From the NCBI RefSeq assembly GCF_002934265.1, contig NZ_PTIX01000002.1:186001-250000 (forward strand): a stretch of DNA of 64,000 bases, in the 5' to 3' direction. Under the pieces are notes generated by a model that had not been told where the DNA came from, did no database searches, and saw nothing but the letters and a program-made list of their open reading frames with translations. Of the stretch, positions 47,194-57,028 are shown piece after piece (the first letter of the stretch is position 1; every line of letters starts with the position of its first letter). Position numbers and translations under genes: made by a program. The stretch comes from Actinokineospora auranticolor (GTDB lineage: Bacteria > Actinomycetota > Actinomycetes > Mycobacteriales > Pseudonocardiaceae).

Positions 47194-47964
47194 TCAGAAG
47201 CGGGGCGTGCGCTTCTCCAGGAAGGCGGCCACTCCCTCCGCGTAGTCGGTGCTGGCCGTGGACGCCGCGTACATCCGCACGACGTCGTCGTCCTCGTCGT
47301 GGCGGCCAGCGACCACGCGTCCCACGATGTCCTTCGCGCCGCGGATCGTGACCTGGGAACGCGATGCCATGACCAAGGCGAGTTCGGTGGCGCGCTTGTC
47401 CAGCAGGTCGGTCGCGTGCAGTTCGTTGACCAACCCGATGCGCAGGGCCGTGGGGGCGTCGATGATGTCGCCGGTGAACAGGATCTGCTTGGCCCAGGCC
47501 GGACCGACCGCGTCCACCAGCTGCTTGGTCGACGGCAGCGTGAACACGATGCCGAGCTTGGCCGGAGTGATGCCGAAGCGGGCGTCGGCGGCGGCCAGCC
47601 GGATGTCGCAGGCCAGTGCCAGCTCGCAGCCGCCGCCGATGCAGAAGCCGGTGATCGCGGCGATGGTCGGTTTGGGCAGGTCGGTCAGCGACTTCACCGC
47701 GGCCTCGATGGCGGCGGCGTAGCGGCGCGCACCGTCGGCGTCGCCGCGCACGGTGGCGAACTCGCTGATGTCCGCGCCCGCGGAGAAGGCGTCGTCGGCG
47801 CCCCGGATGATCAACGCCCGGAGACGGTCGTCCGCGCGGACGCGGCGCGCGATGCCCGGCAGCGCCGACCACATCTCGAGGCTCAAGGCGTTCTTCTTGT
47901 CCGGGCGGTCGATGGTGAGGGTCGCGACCGCTCCGTCGCTGGTCAGGTTCAGGTGCTCGCTCAC
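47194..47964 (-). CDS. Enoyl-CoA hydratase/isomerase family protein
   Basis: 256 aa from GTG 47964. Crotonase-fold motifs: LTIDRPDKKNALS near the N-terminus, IIRGADDAFSAGADISEF (oxyanion loop), and GFCIGGGCELALACDIRLAAADARFGITPAKLG containing the second oxyanion Gly and a catalytic acid position. The C-terminus ends with the usual FLEKRTPRF. It probably hydrates or isomerises enoyl-CoA in fatty acid breakdown. It lies inside the inverted-repeat cassette; the stop codon is three bases from the left arm. Confidence 0.9.
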   Translation of the reverse strand: MSEHLNLTSDGAVATLTIDRPDKKNALSLEMWSALPGIARRVRADDRLRALIIRGADDAFSAGADISEFATVRGDADGARRYAAAIEAAVKSLTDLPKPTIAAITGFCIGGGCELALACDIRLAAADARFGITPAKLGIVFTLPSTKQLVDAVGPAWAKQILFTGDIIDAPTALRIGLVNELHATDLLDKRATELALVMASRSQVTIRGAKDIVGRVVAGRHDEDDDVVRMYAASTASTDYAEGVAAFLEKRTPRF

Positions 47965-48055
47965 CCGGACACGGTATCCGGGTCCGGTTCGCCGCACGCC
48001 GGGTTCGGCACCACTGGGAATGGCCGGTTTCGGACCCGTTCGGTACGAGGTCCCG

Positions 48056-49252
48056 ATGTGGGGCATTCTTGCGGGTATGCGCCGAAACACGCTGATAATC
48101 GCGTCCGCGTTGGTGGTGCTCGCCGGGTGCGCCTCGGCGGCGGTCGTGTCCGCCGAGCCAGGCGGGACGGGTCCGGCCCCCGTTCCCGCGAGCGCGCCCG
48201 CCCTGACCGTGGAGACCGTGGCGAGCGGTCTGGTCCACGGCTGGGACGTGGGTTTCCTGCCGGACGGCAAGGTGCTGGTGACGCAGCGCACGGGAGAGAT
48301 CGCGCTGCTGTCGTCGGCCAGGCCAGGTGCCACGATCACCAGGCTCAAGGCGGCCACCCACACCGTGCAGGTGCGCGGTGAGGGCGGCCTCATGGGTCTG
48401 GTCGTGCACCCCGACTTCGCTACGACACGCGAGTTCACCACTTGCCAGACGCACCAGGAGAACGGCCAGCCGGTGGACATCCGGCTCGTCACCTGGCGGC
48501 TGACCGAGGACGAACTCGTCGCCACGAGGGTCAAGGAACTGCTCACCGGACTACCGCTGTCGTCCGGTGGCAGGCACTCCGGTTGCCGCACCACGATCGG
48601 GCCGGACGGCTCGCTGCTGGTCGGCACCGGCGACACCGCGCAGCCCACCGCTGCCCAGGACAAGAACAACCTGGGCGGCAAGGTGCTGCGGATCGATCTG
48701 AAGACCGGGAAACCGTTGCCGGACAACCCGTTCCCGGGTTCGCCGGTGTACAACTACGGCCACCGCAACGTCCAAGGGGTCGCGGTCCGCAACAACGGCC
48801 AGGTGCTGACCGCCGAACACGGACCGGACAACAACGACGAGGTGAACCTCTCGATCCCCGGCGCCAACTACGGCTGGGACCCCTCCCGCGGCGGCACCTC
48901 GACCCGGTACGACGAGTCGGTCCCGATGACCGACCGGACCCGCTTCCCCGACGCCGTCCCCGCCAAGTGGGAATCGGGCGCCACCACCGAGGCCATCTGC
49001 GCCGCCGCGTTCGTCAACGGCCCCAAGTGGGGCACGCTCGACGGCGCGCTGGTCATCACGGCGCTCAAGGGCGCCAAACTCATTTTCCTCACCCTCAACG
49101 ACAAGGCCGACGTCACGTCGGTGACCATCCCACCGGAGTTCACCAACAAGTACGGCCGCCTCCGCGCCGCCCGAACCGGCCCCGACGGATCCCTGTACGT
49201 CACCACGTCCAACGGCACCGACGACAAACTGCTCCGCATCACACCCGCGTAA
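48056..49252 (+). CDS. PQQ-dependent sugar (glucose/sorbosone) dehydrogenase, lipoprotein
   Basis: 398 aa from ATG 48056, supported by GAGG five bases upstream; ATG 48077 is the alternative and gives a shorter signal peptide. The N-terminus is a lipoprotein signal with lipobox LAGC. The rest is the GSDH beta-propeller: LVHGWDVGFLPDGKVLVTQRTGEI, RGEGGLMGLVVHPDF, SSGGRHSGCRTTIGPDG, GTGDTAQP, YNYGHRNVQGVAV, AEHGPDNNDEVN with the metal/PQQ ligands, and GANYGWDPS. It oxidises sugars or related alcohols outside the membrane. The last 12 codons lie in the right inverted-repeat arm and are duplicated in the left arm. Confidence 0.9.
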   Translation: MWGILAGMRRNTLIIASALVVLAGCASAAVVSAEPGGTGPAPVPASAPALTVETVASGLVHGWDVGFLPDGKVLVTQRTGEIALLSSARPGATITRLKAATHTVQVRGEGGLMGLVVHPDFATTREFTTCQTHQENGQPVDIRLVTWRLTEDELVATRVKELLTGLPLSSGGRHSGCRTTIGPDGSLLVGTGDTAQPTAAQDKNNLGGKVLRIDLKTGKPLPDNPFPGSPVYNYGHRNVQGVAVRNNGQVLTAEHGPDNNDEVNLSIPGANYGWDPSRGGTSTRYDESVPMTDRTRFPDAVPAKWESGATTEAICAAAFVNGPKWGTLDGALVITALKGAKLIFLTLNDKADVTSVTIPPEFTNKYGRLRAARTGPDGSLYVTTSNGTDDKLLRITPA

Positions 49253-49409
49253 GCCCACCACGGCGGCCGTCCGGCCACGGCCGCCCGCGCGGAACTCCCA
49301 TGAACACCCGACTACAGCACGAAATGAAGACCTGATCGGCACAACTCCGGTCGAGGTAGACCACAGGTCGAGATCACGGCCGTTCCTGCAAGACCGGCGC
49401 ACCATCCAG
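49216..49409. repeat. Right arm of the long inverted repeat
   Basis: 194 bp spanning the 3' end of the sugar dehydrogenase gene, the convergent intergenic DNA and the 3' end of tetR. The same block is copied in inverted orientation at 46949-47191. Confidence 0.8.
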
Positions 49410-50018
49410 GTTGGACAGCCCGTTCCAGGCCAGGTTCACCAGGTGGGCGGCCACCTCGACGTTCGCCGGTTTGCGGGCCTCCAGCCACCACTGACCCGTG
49501 AAGGCCACCATGCCCACCAGGGCCTGGCTGTACAGCGCCGCCAGCTTCGGTTCGTACCCGCGCTTGGCGAACTGCACGCCCAGGATGTGCTCCACCTGGC
49601 TGGCGATGTCGTTGAGCAGGCTGGAGAACGTGCCCGTGGCCGTGGCCACCGGGGAATCCCGCACCAGGATCCGGAACCCGTCGGTGCTGCCCTCGACGTA
49701 GTCCAACAGGGACAGCGCGGCCCGTTCGAGCAGCACCCGGGGGTGGGCGTCCTCGGAAAGGGCGTGGGTCATGCCTTCGAGCAGGGTGCGCATCTCGCGG
49801 TCCACGACGACCGCGTAGATGCCCTCCTTGCCGCCGAAGTGCTCGTACACCACGGGTTTGCTGACGTGCGCGCGGTGCGCGATCTCCTCGACCGACGCGC
49901 CGTCGAAGCCTTTTTCGGCGAAGAGGGCGCGGGCGACGTCCAGGAGCTGTTGCCTGCGTTCCTTGCCGGTCATCCGCACCCGCACGGGTGCTTCCGGCTC
50001 CGCTCTTCTCGCCGCCAC
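49374..50018 (-). CDS. TetR family transcriptional regulator
   Basis: 214 aa from GTG 50018. The N-terminal helix-turn-helix is KERRQQLLDVARALFAEKGFDGASVEEIAHRAHVSKPVVYEHFGGKEGIY. The C-terminal ligand domain (ALSLLDYVEGSTDGFRILVRDSP...) is hydrophobic and Leu-rich. It lies 58 bases after the desaturase gene on the same strand and may control it or fatty-acid genes nearby; a dyad upstream of the desaturase is a candidate site. The last 11 codons are duplicated in the left inverted-repeat arm. Confidence 0.9.
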   Translation of the reverse strand: MAARRAEPEAPVRVRMTGKERRQQLLDVARALFAEKGFDGASVEEIAHRAHVSKPVVYEHFGGKEGIYAVVVDREMRTLLEGMTHALSEDAHPRVLLERAALSLLDYVEGSTDGFRILVRDSPVATATGTFSSLLNDIASQVEHILGVQFAKRGYEPKLAALYSQALVGMVAFTGQWWLEARKPANVEVAAHLVNLAWNGLSNLDGAPVLQERP

Positions 50019-50076
50019 CGACCCAGCCTAGGGGTTCGGGCCAACCGGAAAACGCGGGCGGCCCGAACCCGCTCGG

Positions 50077-51027
50077 CTACTTGGTGACCGCGAGCTTGGC
50101 CAGGCGGGCCTCGCTGGGCCAGCGGACGTCGGTGACCCAGCCGAACTTCTCGAAGATCCAGATCAGTCGGGCCGAGGTGTCGATCTGGCCGCGCTGGACG
50201 CCGTGGCGGGCGCAGGTGGGGTCGGCGTGGTGCAGGTTGTGCCAGGACTCGCCGAAGCTGAGGATGGCCAGGGGCCAGAAGTTGGCGGCCTTGTCGCGGC
50301 TGGCGAACGGGCGCTCACCGATCATGTGGCAGATCGAGTTGGTCGACCAGGTCACGTGGTGCAGGACCGCGACCCGCACCAGGCCCGCCCAGAAGAACGC
50401 GGTGAACGCGCCCCACCACGACCACGAGATCAGGCCGCCGATGACGCCGGGCAGGACCAGGGTCAGGCCGGTCAGGTACGGGAACAGCTTGTTGACCCGC
50501 TGGATGTCCGGGTCGGCCATCAGGTCGGGGGCGAAGCGCTGCTTGTTGGTGGTGTCGTGGTCGAAGATCCAGCCCATGTGCGCGTGCCAGAAGCCCTTGG
50601 TCAGCGCCCACGGCGAGGTGCCGTAGAGCCACGGCGAGTGCGGGTCGCCCTCGCGGTCGGAGAACGCGTGGTGGCGGCGGTGGTCGGCGACCCAGGTGAT
50701 CGGCGGGCTCTGCACCGCCATGCTGCCCATGACCGCGAGCACGATCTTCAACGGCCGCTTGGCCTTGAACGACCCGTGGGTGAACAGCCGGTGGTAGCCG
50801 ACGGTCACGCCGAGGCCGCTCCAGTAGAAGAAGAACACCGCCAACGCCACGTCCACCCAGCCGATGCCCCAGCCCCACAGCAGCGGGACGGCCGCGACGA
50901 GCGCGGCGAACGGCACGAGGATGAACACGTACACCGCGATCTGCGTGGCCAGGTTGCGCCTGCCCTCGATGATCGGTTTGGGGCCCTTCTTGTCCACTCC
51001 CGCGTCAGCGTCGAGCGTGCTCGTCAT
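50077..51027 (-). CDS. Membrane acyl-CoA/fatty acid desaturase (delta-9 type)
   Basis: 316 aa from ATG 51027. Three histidine boxes of membrane di-iron desaturases are present: HRLFTH (about residue 79), HRRHH (about 116) and HNLHH near the C-terminus (SWHNLHHADP). Four membrane helices surround them, including YVFILVPFAALVAAVPLLWG and FFYWSGLGVTVGYH. It introduces a double bond into saturated acyl chains, regulating membrane fluidity. Its promoter region contains two dyads. It is probably cotranscribed with the downstream tetR gene. Confidence 0.93.
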   Translation of the reverse strand: MTSTLDADAGVDKKGPKPIIEGRRNLATQIAVYVFILVPFAALVAAVPLLWGWGIGWVDVALAVFFFYWSGLGVTVGYHRLFTHGSFKAKRPLKIVLAVMGSMAVQSPPITWVADHRRHHAFSDREGDPHSPWLYGTSPWALTKGFWHAHMGWIFDHDTTNKQRFAPDLMADPDIQRVNKLFPYLTGLTLVLPGVIGGLISWSWWGAFTAFFWAGLVRVAVLHHVTWSTNSICHMIGERPFASRDKAANFWPLAILSFGESWHNLHHADPTCARHGVQRGQIDTSARLIWIFEKFGWVTDVRWPSEARLAKLAVTK

Positions 51028-51064
51028 GGATGTCCTTCCCGAAACCGGTCGGAGTCGGCCTCAC

Positions 51065-51094
51065 CTACGGTGCCGTAACTTACGACAGCGTAAG
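51065..51094 (-). promoter_or_regulatory. Two adjacent dyads upstream of the desaturase
   Basis: TACGG-TG-CCGTA (51065-51076) and CTTACG-ACAG-CGTAAG (51079-51094) lie 38-67 bases before the desaturase ATG. The pair of short palindromes sharing TACG/CGTA half-sites suggests an operator. The tetR gene downstream is the obvious candidate regulator. Confidence 0.5.
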
Positions 51095-51359
51095 GACTGG
51101 ACCAGCGCCCGCGCCAGTACCTCCGGCAGGCGTACCCACCGGGAGATTCGACACAACCCGACGAACGGGTGGGACTCGATTCGCCACCGACCGGAACGCA
51201 CCGCACCCGAATCGCCCCGGTGCGTAACACCGTCGTGGAGCTTGTGATGCCGCTAACACCCGAACGGACGCGACCGGAGTCCAATCGCGCGGGTACTGCT
51301 GCCCGCACCACCACGCGCATGCCACGATGTTCCCCACTGTGAGCGAACACCGCGCACGG
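51095..51359. other. Intergenic region between the desaturase and tRNA-Gln
   Basis: 265 bases between the desaturase dyads and tRNA-Gln. No gene is seen; it should hold the promoters of the desaturase (minus) and the tRNA (plus). Confidence 0.4.
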
Positions 51360-51430
51360 TCCGCCGTGGTGTAAAGGCAGCACCTTGGATTTTGGTTCCA
51401 ATGGTTCAGGTTCGAATCCTGGCGGCGGAG
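51360..51430 (+). tRNA. tRNA-Gln (anticodon UUG)
   Basis: 71 nt without encoded CCA. The acceptor TCCGCCG/CGGCGGA and anticodon stem TTGGA/TCCAA enclose the loop TTTTGGT (anticodon TTG, reading CAA), and the T arm CAGG-TTCGAAT-CCTG is intact. Standard class I with a five-base variable loop. Confidence 0.95.
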
Positions 51431-51532
51431 CACGGTCACCGGGTACCCCCCGAAGCACGGGTGTCCGGTTAGACCCGTCGACCACCTCCGAGCAGGACAA
51501 CCGGAGAAGCACAGGGGGGTGCCGCGGGCCAC

Positions 51533-53353
51533 GTGGACGACGAGCAGCGTGACGACACCGAACTGCCCGCGTTGGAGGAGCGCTCCGACGCCTGGCTGGT
51601 CGGCCGCGCCCGGGAACTGCTCGCGGTCATCCAGGTCAGCCCGGTGCTCGAGCGGGTCCGGCACACCGCGGAGGTCGACCGCCTGCTCGCCGAGGCGCAG
51701 CACCGCGGCGAGCCGCGCATGGTGGCCCAGCTGCTGCGCTCCGCGGTCGCCGTGCGGGTGGTCAACAACGAGCTGGCCGACTCCGCCGAACCGCTGCTCG
51801 ACGAACTCCTCGCGCACACCCGCAGGCACGGCCTGGTGGTGCTGCAGGCCGACGCGCACGCGCTGCGCGGGCGCAGGCTGCTGCTCGCGGGCGCCGAGGA
51901 CGCCGCGCTGAGCGAGGCCGCGGTCGCGCTGGCCATGCTGGACGAGGACATCACCCCCGACGCCCAGTTCGGCGGCCGCAACTGGGACATGATCATGGCC
52001 GCCACGCTGATGGACATCGGCACCGTGCTCACCCAGCTCGGCGTGTACGAGATCGCCGACCAGGTGATGAACCGGGCGAACAAGAGCATCCGGGCCAGCG
52101 CGGGCCCGCACCTGATCTCCGTGCACCTGATCAACCGGGCCCGGCTGCTGGTCGGCTGGGGCCTGCGGCTGGAGCGGATCAGCGAGGACGAGCGCGCCGC
52201 CGAGCGCTTCGCCACCGCGGCGGCCATCGCGGTCGCGGTGGAGGCGCCGTTCCGCGAGTCGCTGTTCCCCCGCGACGCGCACCTGGCCGCCGCCGACCAG
52301 AACCCGGTCATCGGCGCCGCCCTGGCCCTGGCCCAGCCGTCCGGCACGCACATCGAGCGGCTGCGCGGCCTGACCGAGTCCCGCCGCTACCCGCGCGAGC
52401 TGGTGATCGTGGCCATCGCGCTGGCCCGCTGCCTGGAGCACGAGGGCCGCGAGGAGGAAGCCGTCGAGGTGCTGGGCAAGGCGCGCGCGCTGATGTACCA
52501 CGAGGCCGCCGAGCCGACCCTGCGGTTGTGCCTGATCCGGGAGTACGCGCGGCTGTCCGGACCGGACGGCGGCGAGCGCACCACCAGCGCGCTGGAGCAC
52601 TACGCCACCGAACTGGAGGCCCAGCTCTGGGACATGCGCGAGTCCCGGATCGCCACGCTCAACACCCGCCGCGAGCACGAGCGGCTGTCGCGGATGCACG
52701 GCACCATCACCCGCCAGGCGCTGCAGGACCCGTTGACCGGCCTGCCCAACCGGCGCGCGCTCGACGAGCGGCTGGAGACCCTGGCCTCCTCCCCCGCCAA
52801 CCACCCGCTGGCCATCGCGCTGGTCGACCTCGACGGCTTCAAGGGCGTCAACGACCGGATGTCGCACGCCGAGGGCGACGACGTGCTGCGCGTCGTGGCC
52901 AGCACCCTGCGCGACGCGCTGCGCGGCAGCGACATGGTGGCCCGCTACGGCGGCGACGAGTTCATCGTGCTGCTGCCCGGGGCGCCGCTGACCGCCGCCG
53001 AGGCCGCGCTGCGCCGCGCGATCAACGCCGTCTCGGGTTTGCCCAAGGACCTCTCGCACGGCGTGACGCTGTCCATCGGCGTGGTGTCGCTGCGCCCGCA
53101 GGAGACCGCGGTGCGCGCGCTGGCCCGCGCGGACGCGGCGATGTACCAGGCCAAGCGCGGTGGCGGGAACGACATCGTCGCGATCAGCGGCAGCGACGCG
53201 GACGAGGCGGCGGAGAACCGGTCCGGCCACGGCGCCGACCAGGGCGGCGGACACCGCGCGGGCAACGGGAAGCACCGAAGCGCCCACAGTACCGATGGCG
53301 ACCGGCAGGCCAAGGCGGACGACCCGGGATGGGTGCTGCGCGAGGCCACGTAG
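51533..53353 (+). CDS. Diguanylate cyclase (GGDEF) with long N-terminal sensor region
   Basis: 606 aa from GTG 51533. Residues about 1-390 are helical, TPR-like and Ala/Leu/Arg-rich (no membrane segments), then a linker coiled coil ([16 protein letters not shown]) and a GGDEF domain ([16 protein letters not shown] ... [14 protein letters not shown]). The catalytic GGDEF is intact, and RGSD exactly five residues upstream is the product-inhibition I-site. It makes cyclic di-GMP, which controls development in actinomycetes. There is no EAL domain. A polar Asp/Gly/His-rich C-terminal tail of about 60 residues follows. Confidence 0.9.
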   Translation: MDDEQRDDTELPALEERSDAWLVGRARELLAVIQVSPVLERVRHTAEVDRLLAEAQHRGEPRMVAQLLRSAVAVRVVNNELADSAEPLLDELLAHTRRHGLVVLQADAHALRGRRLLLAGAEDAALSEAAVALAMLDEDITPDAQFGGRNWDMIMAATLMDIGTVLTQLGVYEIADQVMNRANKSIRASAGPHLISVHLINRARLLVGWGLRLERISEDERAAERFATAAAIAVAVEAPFRESLFPRDAHLAAADQNPVIGAALALAQPSGTHIERLRGLTESRRYPRELVIVAIALARCLEHEGREEEAVEVLGKARALMYHEAAEPTLRLCLIREYARLSGPDGGERTTSALEHYATELEAQLWDMRESRIATLNTRREHERLSRMHGTITRQALQDPLTGLPNRRALDERLETLASSPANHPLAIALVDLDGFKGVNDRMSHAEGDDVLRVVASTLRDALRGSDMVARYGGDEFIVLLPGAPLTAAEAALRRAINAVSGLPKDLSHGVTLSIGVVSLRPQETAVRALARADAAMYQAKRGGGNDIVAISGSDADEAAENRSGHGADQGGGHRAGNGKHRSAHSTDGDRQAKADDPGWVLREAT

Positions 53354-53463
53354 GATCGGCCCCCGGCCGGCGTCGTAGGAGCGATCACCTGCCCGCGAGC
53401 GACCGTGCCTCCAACTGGTTTGAGCCGATACCAGGATCGTTGAGCCACATGCTAGGGAGTGCG

Positions 53464-54990
53464 ATGTCGCGAACCACCCCCGATCGGGCACGTCCGGGCC
53501 AGGTCACCACGGTCATCCTGGCCGCGGGGGAGGGCACCCGGATGAAGTCGGCCACCCCCAAGGTGCTGCACCCGGTGGCCGGGCGGCCGCTGGTCGAGCA
53601 CGCCGTGCGGGCCGCCGCCGGGCTCAAGCCGGACCACCTGGTCGTCGTGCTCGGGCACGGCCGCGACGCGGTCGGCGCGCACCTGGCACGCGTCGCCGAG
53701 GCGCTGGGCCGCGAGGTGACCACCGCGGTGCAGGAGACCCAGGACGGCACCGGCCACGCGGTCGCCTGCGGGCTGGCCCCGCTCGGCACCATCACCGGCA
53801 CCGTCGTGGTGACCTACGGCGACGTGCCGCTGCTGGACACCGCGACCCTCGACGCGCTGCTGGCCGAGCACGCCGAGCAGGCCAACGCCGTCACCGTGCT
53901 GACCGCCCAGGTGCCCGACCCGACCGGCTACGGCCGGATCCTGCGGGCCGAGGACGGCACGGTGCGGGCGATCGTCGAGCACAAGGACGCCACCGAGGAG
54001 CAGCACGCCATCGACGAGGTCAACTCCGGCGTCTACGCCTTCGACGCCGAGGTGCTGACCGACGGGCTGTCGCGGCTGTCCACCGACAACTCCCAGGGCG
54101 AGCTGTACCTGACCGACGTGCTGGCCATCGCCCGCGGCGACGGCCGCCGGGTCGGCGCCCTGGTGTGCGCGGACCCGTGGCTGGTCGAGGGCGTCAACGA
54201 CCGGGTGCAGCTGGCCCGGCTCGGCACCGAGCTGAACCGCCGCGTGGTCGAGGGCTGGATGCGGGCCGGGGTGACCGTCGTCGACCCGGCCACGACCTGG
54301 ATCGGGCTGGACGTGGTGCTGGGCCGCGACGTGCTGGTCGAGCCGAACACCCAGTTGCGGGGAGTCACCGCCATTGGGGCCAATTCCGTCATTGGACCGG
54401 ACACCACGCTGACCGACGTCACAGTGGGTGAGCAAGCCTCGGTCGTCCGGACCCAGGGAGCGAGCGCGGAAATCGGCGACGGCGCCACCGTCGGACCCTT
54501 CGCCTACGTGCGGCCGGGCACCCGGTTGGGGATCAAGGGCAAGATCGGGACGTTCGTCGAGACCAAGAACGCGCAGATCGGGACCGGTTCGAAGGTTCCA
54601 CACCTGTCCTATGTGGGTGACGCCACGATCGGTGACCACAGCAACATCGGTGCGGCTAGCGTGTTCGTCAACTACGACGGGGTGAACAAGCACCACACAG
54701 TTGTCGGCTCCCATGTGCGGATGGGGTCCGACAACATGTACGTGGCACCGGTCACTGTTGGTGACGGGGCGTACAGCGGTGCCGGAACCGTCATCCGGCG
54801 GAACGTGCCGCCGGGTGCGCTCGCGGTCTCCGGTGGTGCGCAGCGCAACGTCGAGAACTGGGTGGTCAGCCGCCGCCCGGGCACCGCGGCGGCCGAGGCC
54901 GCCGAGCGCGCCCAGCGCGCACAGCAGGACGCCGACCAGGGCGCCCACCAGGACGCGGTCAAGACGAACAGCGAGGACGAGACCCCATGA
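53464..54990 (+). CDS. glmU: Bifunctional UDP-GlcNAc pyrophosphorylase/GlcN-1-P acetyltransferase
   Basis: 508 aa from ATG 53464, with AGGGAG four bases upstream. GlmU acetylates glucosamine-1-phosphate and joins it to UTP, giving UDP-GlcNAc for the cell wall. The N-terminal uridylyltransferase has [26 protein letters not shown] and YGDVPLL. The C-terminal left-handed beta helix (hexapeptide rows such as [19 protein letters not shown] and [19 protein letters not shown]) carries the acetyltransferase, with KKH-type active-site sequences near the end. A Ala/Gln-rich tail of about 30 residues is typical of actinobacterial GlmU. It overlaps prs by ATGA. Confidence 0.96.
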   Translation: MSRTTPDRARPGQVTTVILAAGEGTRMKSATPKVLHPVAGRPLVEHAVRAAAGLKPDHLVVVLGHGRDAVGAHLARVAEALGREVTTAVQETQDGTGHAVACGLAPLGTITGTVVVTYGDVPLLDTATLDALLAEHAEQANAVTVLTAQVPDPTGYGRILRAEDGTVRAIVEHKDATEEQHAIDEVNSGVYAFDAEVLTDGLSRLSTDNSQGELYLTDVLAIARGDGRRVGALVCADPWLVEGVNDRVQLARLGTELNRRVVEGWMRAGVTVVDPATTWIGLDVVLGRDVLVEPNTQLRGVTAIGANSVIGPDTTLTDVTVGEQASVVRTQGASAEIGDGATVGPFAYVRPGTRLGIKGKIGTFVETKNAQIGTGSKVPHLSYVGDATIGDHSNIGAASVFVNYDGVNKHHTVVGSHVRMGSDNMYVAPVTVGDGAYSGAGTVIRRNVPPGALAVSGGAQRNVENWVVSRRPGTAAAEAAERAQRAQQDADQGAHQDAVKTNSEDETP

Positions 54991-55967
54991 GCATCAAGAC
55001 CGGGACCCCGAAGAAGAACCTCATGCTGTTCTCCGGTCGCGCGCACCCGGAGTTGGCCGAAGAAGTGGCCAAGCACCTGAACGTGAGCATCACCCCGCAG
55101 TCGGCGTACGACTTCGCCAACGGCGAGATCTTCGTCCGGTTCGAGGAGTCGGTGCGCGGCTGCGACGCGTTCGTCATGCAGAGCGCCTCCGCGCCGATCA
55201 ACCAGTGGATCATGGAGCAGCTGCTCATGGTCGACGCGCTCAAGCGGGCCAGCGCCAAGCGCATCACGGTGATCATGCCGTTCTACCCGTACGCCCGGCA
55301 GGACAAGAAGCACAAGGGCCGCGAGCCGATCTCCGCGCGGCTGATCGCCGACCTGTTCAAGGTCGCGGGCGCGGACCGGATCATGACCGTCGACCTGCAC
55401 ACCGCGCAGATCCAGGGCTTCTTCGACGGCCCGGTGGACCACCTGTTCGCGCAGAACATCCTGGCCCGCTACATCAAGGACAACTACCCCCAGCAGAACA
55501 TCGTCGTGGTCTCCCCCGACGCGGGCCGCACCAAGCTCGCCGAGAAGTGGGCCAACGACCTCGGCGGCGTACCGATCGCGTTCATCCACAAGACCCGCGA
55601 CCCGCTCAAGCCCAACGAGGTCGTGGCCAACCGGGTGGTCGGCGAGGTCGAGGGCAAGCTCTGCGTGGTCATCGACGACATGGTCGACACCGGCGGCACC
55701 ATCGCCAAGGCGGTGCGCCACCTGCTCGACGAGGGCGCCTCGGACGTGGTCATGGCCGCCACCCACGGCGTGCTGTCCGGCCCGGCCCGCGACCGGCTCT
55801 CGGAGTGCGGCGCCCGCGAGGTGGTGTTCACCAACACGCTGCCCATCCCGGACGAGAAGCGCTTCCCGGGGATGACCGTGCTGTCCATCGCCCCGCTGCT
55901 CGCGCACGCGATCCAGCAGGTGTTCGAGGACGGCTCGGTCACGTCGCTGTTCGACGGCGACGCCTGA
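54987..55967 (+). CDS. prs: Ribose-phosphate diphosphokinase
   Basis: 326 aa. It makes PRPP from ribose-5-phosphate and ATP for nucleotide, His and Trp synthesis. Class I signatures: [55 protein letters not shown] and the PRPP loop [13 protein letters not shown]. The start lies inside the glmU stop (ATGA). The glmU-prs order is standard in actinobacteria, linking amino sugar and nucleotide supply. Confidence 0.96.
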   Translation: MSIKTGTPKKNLMLFSGRAHPELAEEVAKHLNVSITPQSAYDFANGEIFVRFEESVRGCDAFVMQSASAPINQWIMEQLLMVDALKRASAKRITVIMPFYPYARQDKKHKGREPISARLIADLFKVAGADRIMTVDLHTAQIQGFFDGPVDHLFAQNILARYIKDNYPQQNIVVVSPDAGRTKLAEKWANDLGGVPIAFIHKTRDPLKPNEVVANRVVGEVEGKLCVVIDDMVDTGGTIAKAVRHLLDEGASDVVMAATHGVLSGPARDRLSECGAREVVFTNTLPIPDEKRFPGMTVLSIAPLLAHAIQQVFEDGSVTSLFDGDA

Positions 55968-56337
55968 GTCGATTTTCGCCCACCACCCACCCCCCACGTC
56001 CCCGCCCGGCGTCGTCCCCGGTTTGGAGGGCCGCGAGCGGGGCCGTTGAAACCCGCGCAGACGCCGCCGTCCGACCAGTCGACAAGCGTCGTTAACCGGC
56101 CGGTCACCTCAAGAATCAGCCAGCAGCCGCGCGTGGGGCGCACCCCCGGGTTCGCCCCACGCGCGGTGCGTGCGTAAACTATTCGAGTTGCCTCGGCGAG
56201 GCGGGCATCGCGCCTGGCGTGATCGACGTGGCGGACGCAAGAGCCGTACGTCTCGCGCCCTCCGTGCCCCTTGCCGCAGGCTGCCCCGACTACAAGTCGC
56301 GCCCCCGCCGCACTTTGATCGCAAGGAGAGCACCACC
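55968..56337. promoter_or_regulatory. Intergenic region before rplY with a terminator-like hairpin
   Basis: 370 bases. A 14-bp stem (56127-56140 with 56153-56166, 12-nt loop) follows prs and may terminate glmU-prs, though no T-tract is present. TAAACT near 56174 may be the -10 of the rplY promoter, leaving a leader of about 150 bases that ends with AAGGAGAG before GTG 56338. No gene is seen. Confidence 0.5.
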
Positions 56338-56955
56338 GTGTCCGAGGTACGTCTGGCCGCCGAACAGCGCACCGAGTTCGGCAAGGGCGCCGCCCGCCGC
56401 ACCCGCCGTGCGGGCAAGATCCCTGCCGTGCTCTACGGACACGGTTCCGACCCGCAGCACCTGGCCCTGCCGGGCCTGGAGTTCGCCCGCGTGGTCCGCG
56501 AGCACGGCCACAACGCGGTGCTCACCCTCAACATCGGCTCGGACACCGAGCTCGCGCTGACCAAGACGGTCACCACGCACCCGCTGAAGAACTACATCGA
56601 GCACGTCGACCTGCTGCTGGTCAAGCGCGGCGAGAAGGTCACCGTCGACGTCCCGATCGTGATCAACGGCGACGCCTCCCCCGGCACCCTGATCACCCAG
56701 GACCTGACCACGCTGCAGATCGAGGTCGAGGCGCTGCACATCCCCGAGCAGGTCGAGCTGGACATCGCGGGCGCGCAGGCGGGCACCCAGTTCACCGCGG
56801 CCCAGGTCACCCTGCCGCGCGGCGCGTCGCTGGCGGGCGACCCCGAGGCGCTGGTGCTGGCGGTCAACACGGCCCCGACGGCGGAGCAGCTGGAGGGCGA
56901 GCTCGACACCGAGGGCGCCGGTGTGGTCGAGACCCCGAAGTCCGACGAGGGCTGA
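56338..56955 (+). CDS. rplY: 50S ribosomal protein L25/general stress protein Ctc
   Basis: 205 aa from GTG 56338, fixed by AAGGAGAG about seven bases upstream. It binds 5S rRNA in the large subunit. The L25/TL5 N-terminal domain is [32 protein letters not shown]; the longer C-terminal beta domain ([31 protein letters not shown]...) marks the CTC/TL5 form. An acidic tail ends the protein. Gene order rplY-pth is near-universal in actinobacteria. Confidence 0.95.
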   Translation: MSEVRLAAEQRTEFGKGAARRTRRAGKIPAVLYGHGSDPQHLALPGLEFARVVREHGHNAVLTLNIGSDTELALTKTVTTHPLKNYIEHVDLLLVKRGEKVTVDVPIVINGDASPGTLITQDLTTLQIEVEALHIPEQVELDIAGAQAGTQFTAAQVTLPRGASLAGDPEALVLAVNTAPTAEQLEGELDTEGAGVVETPKSDEG

Positions 56956-57028
56956 CGAGCAGATTTCCACCCGGTGCCCCGGTCCCAGTTCGCTGGGCCG
57001 GGGCACCGGCGGTTAACCGGGAGTGCGC

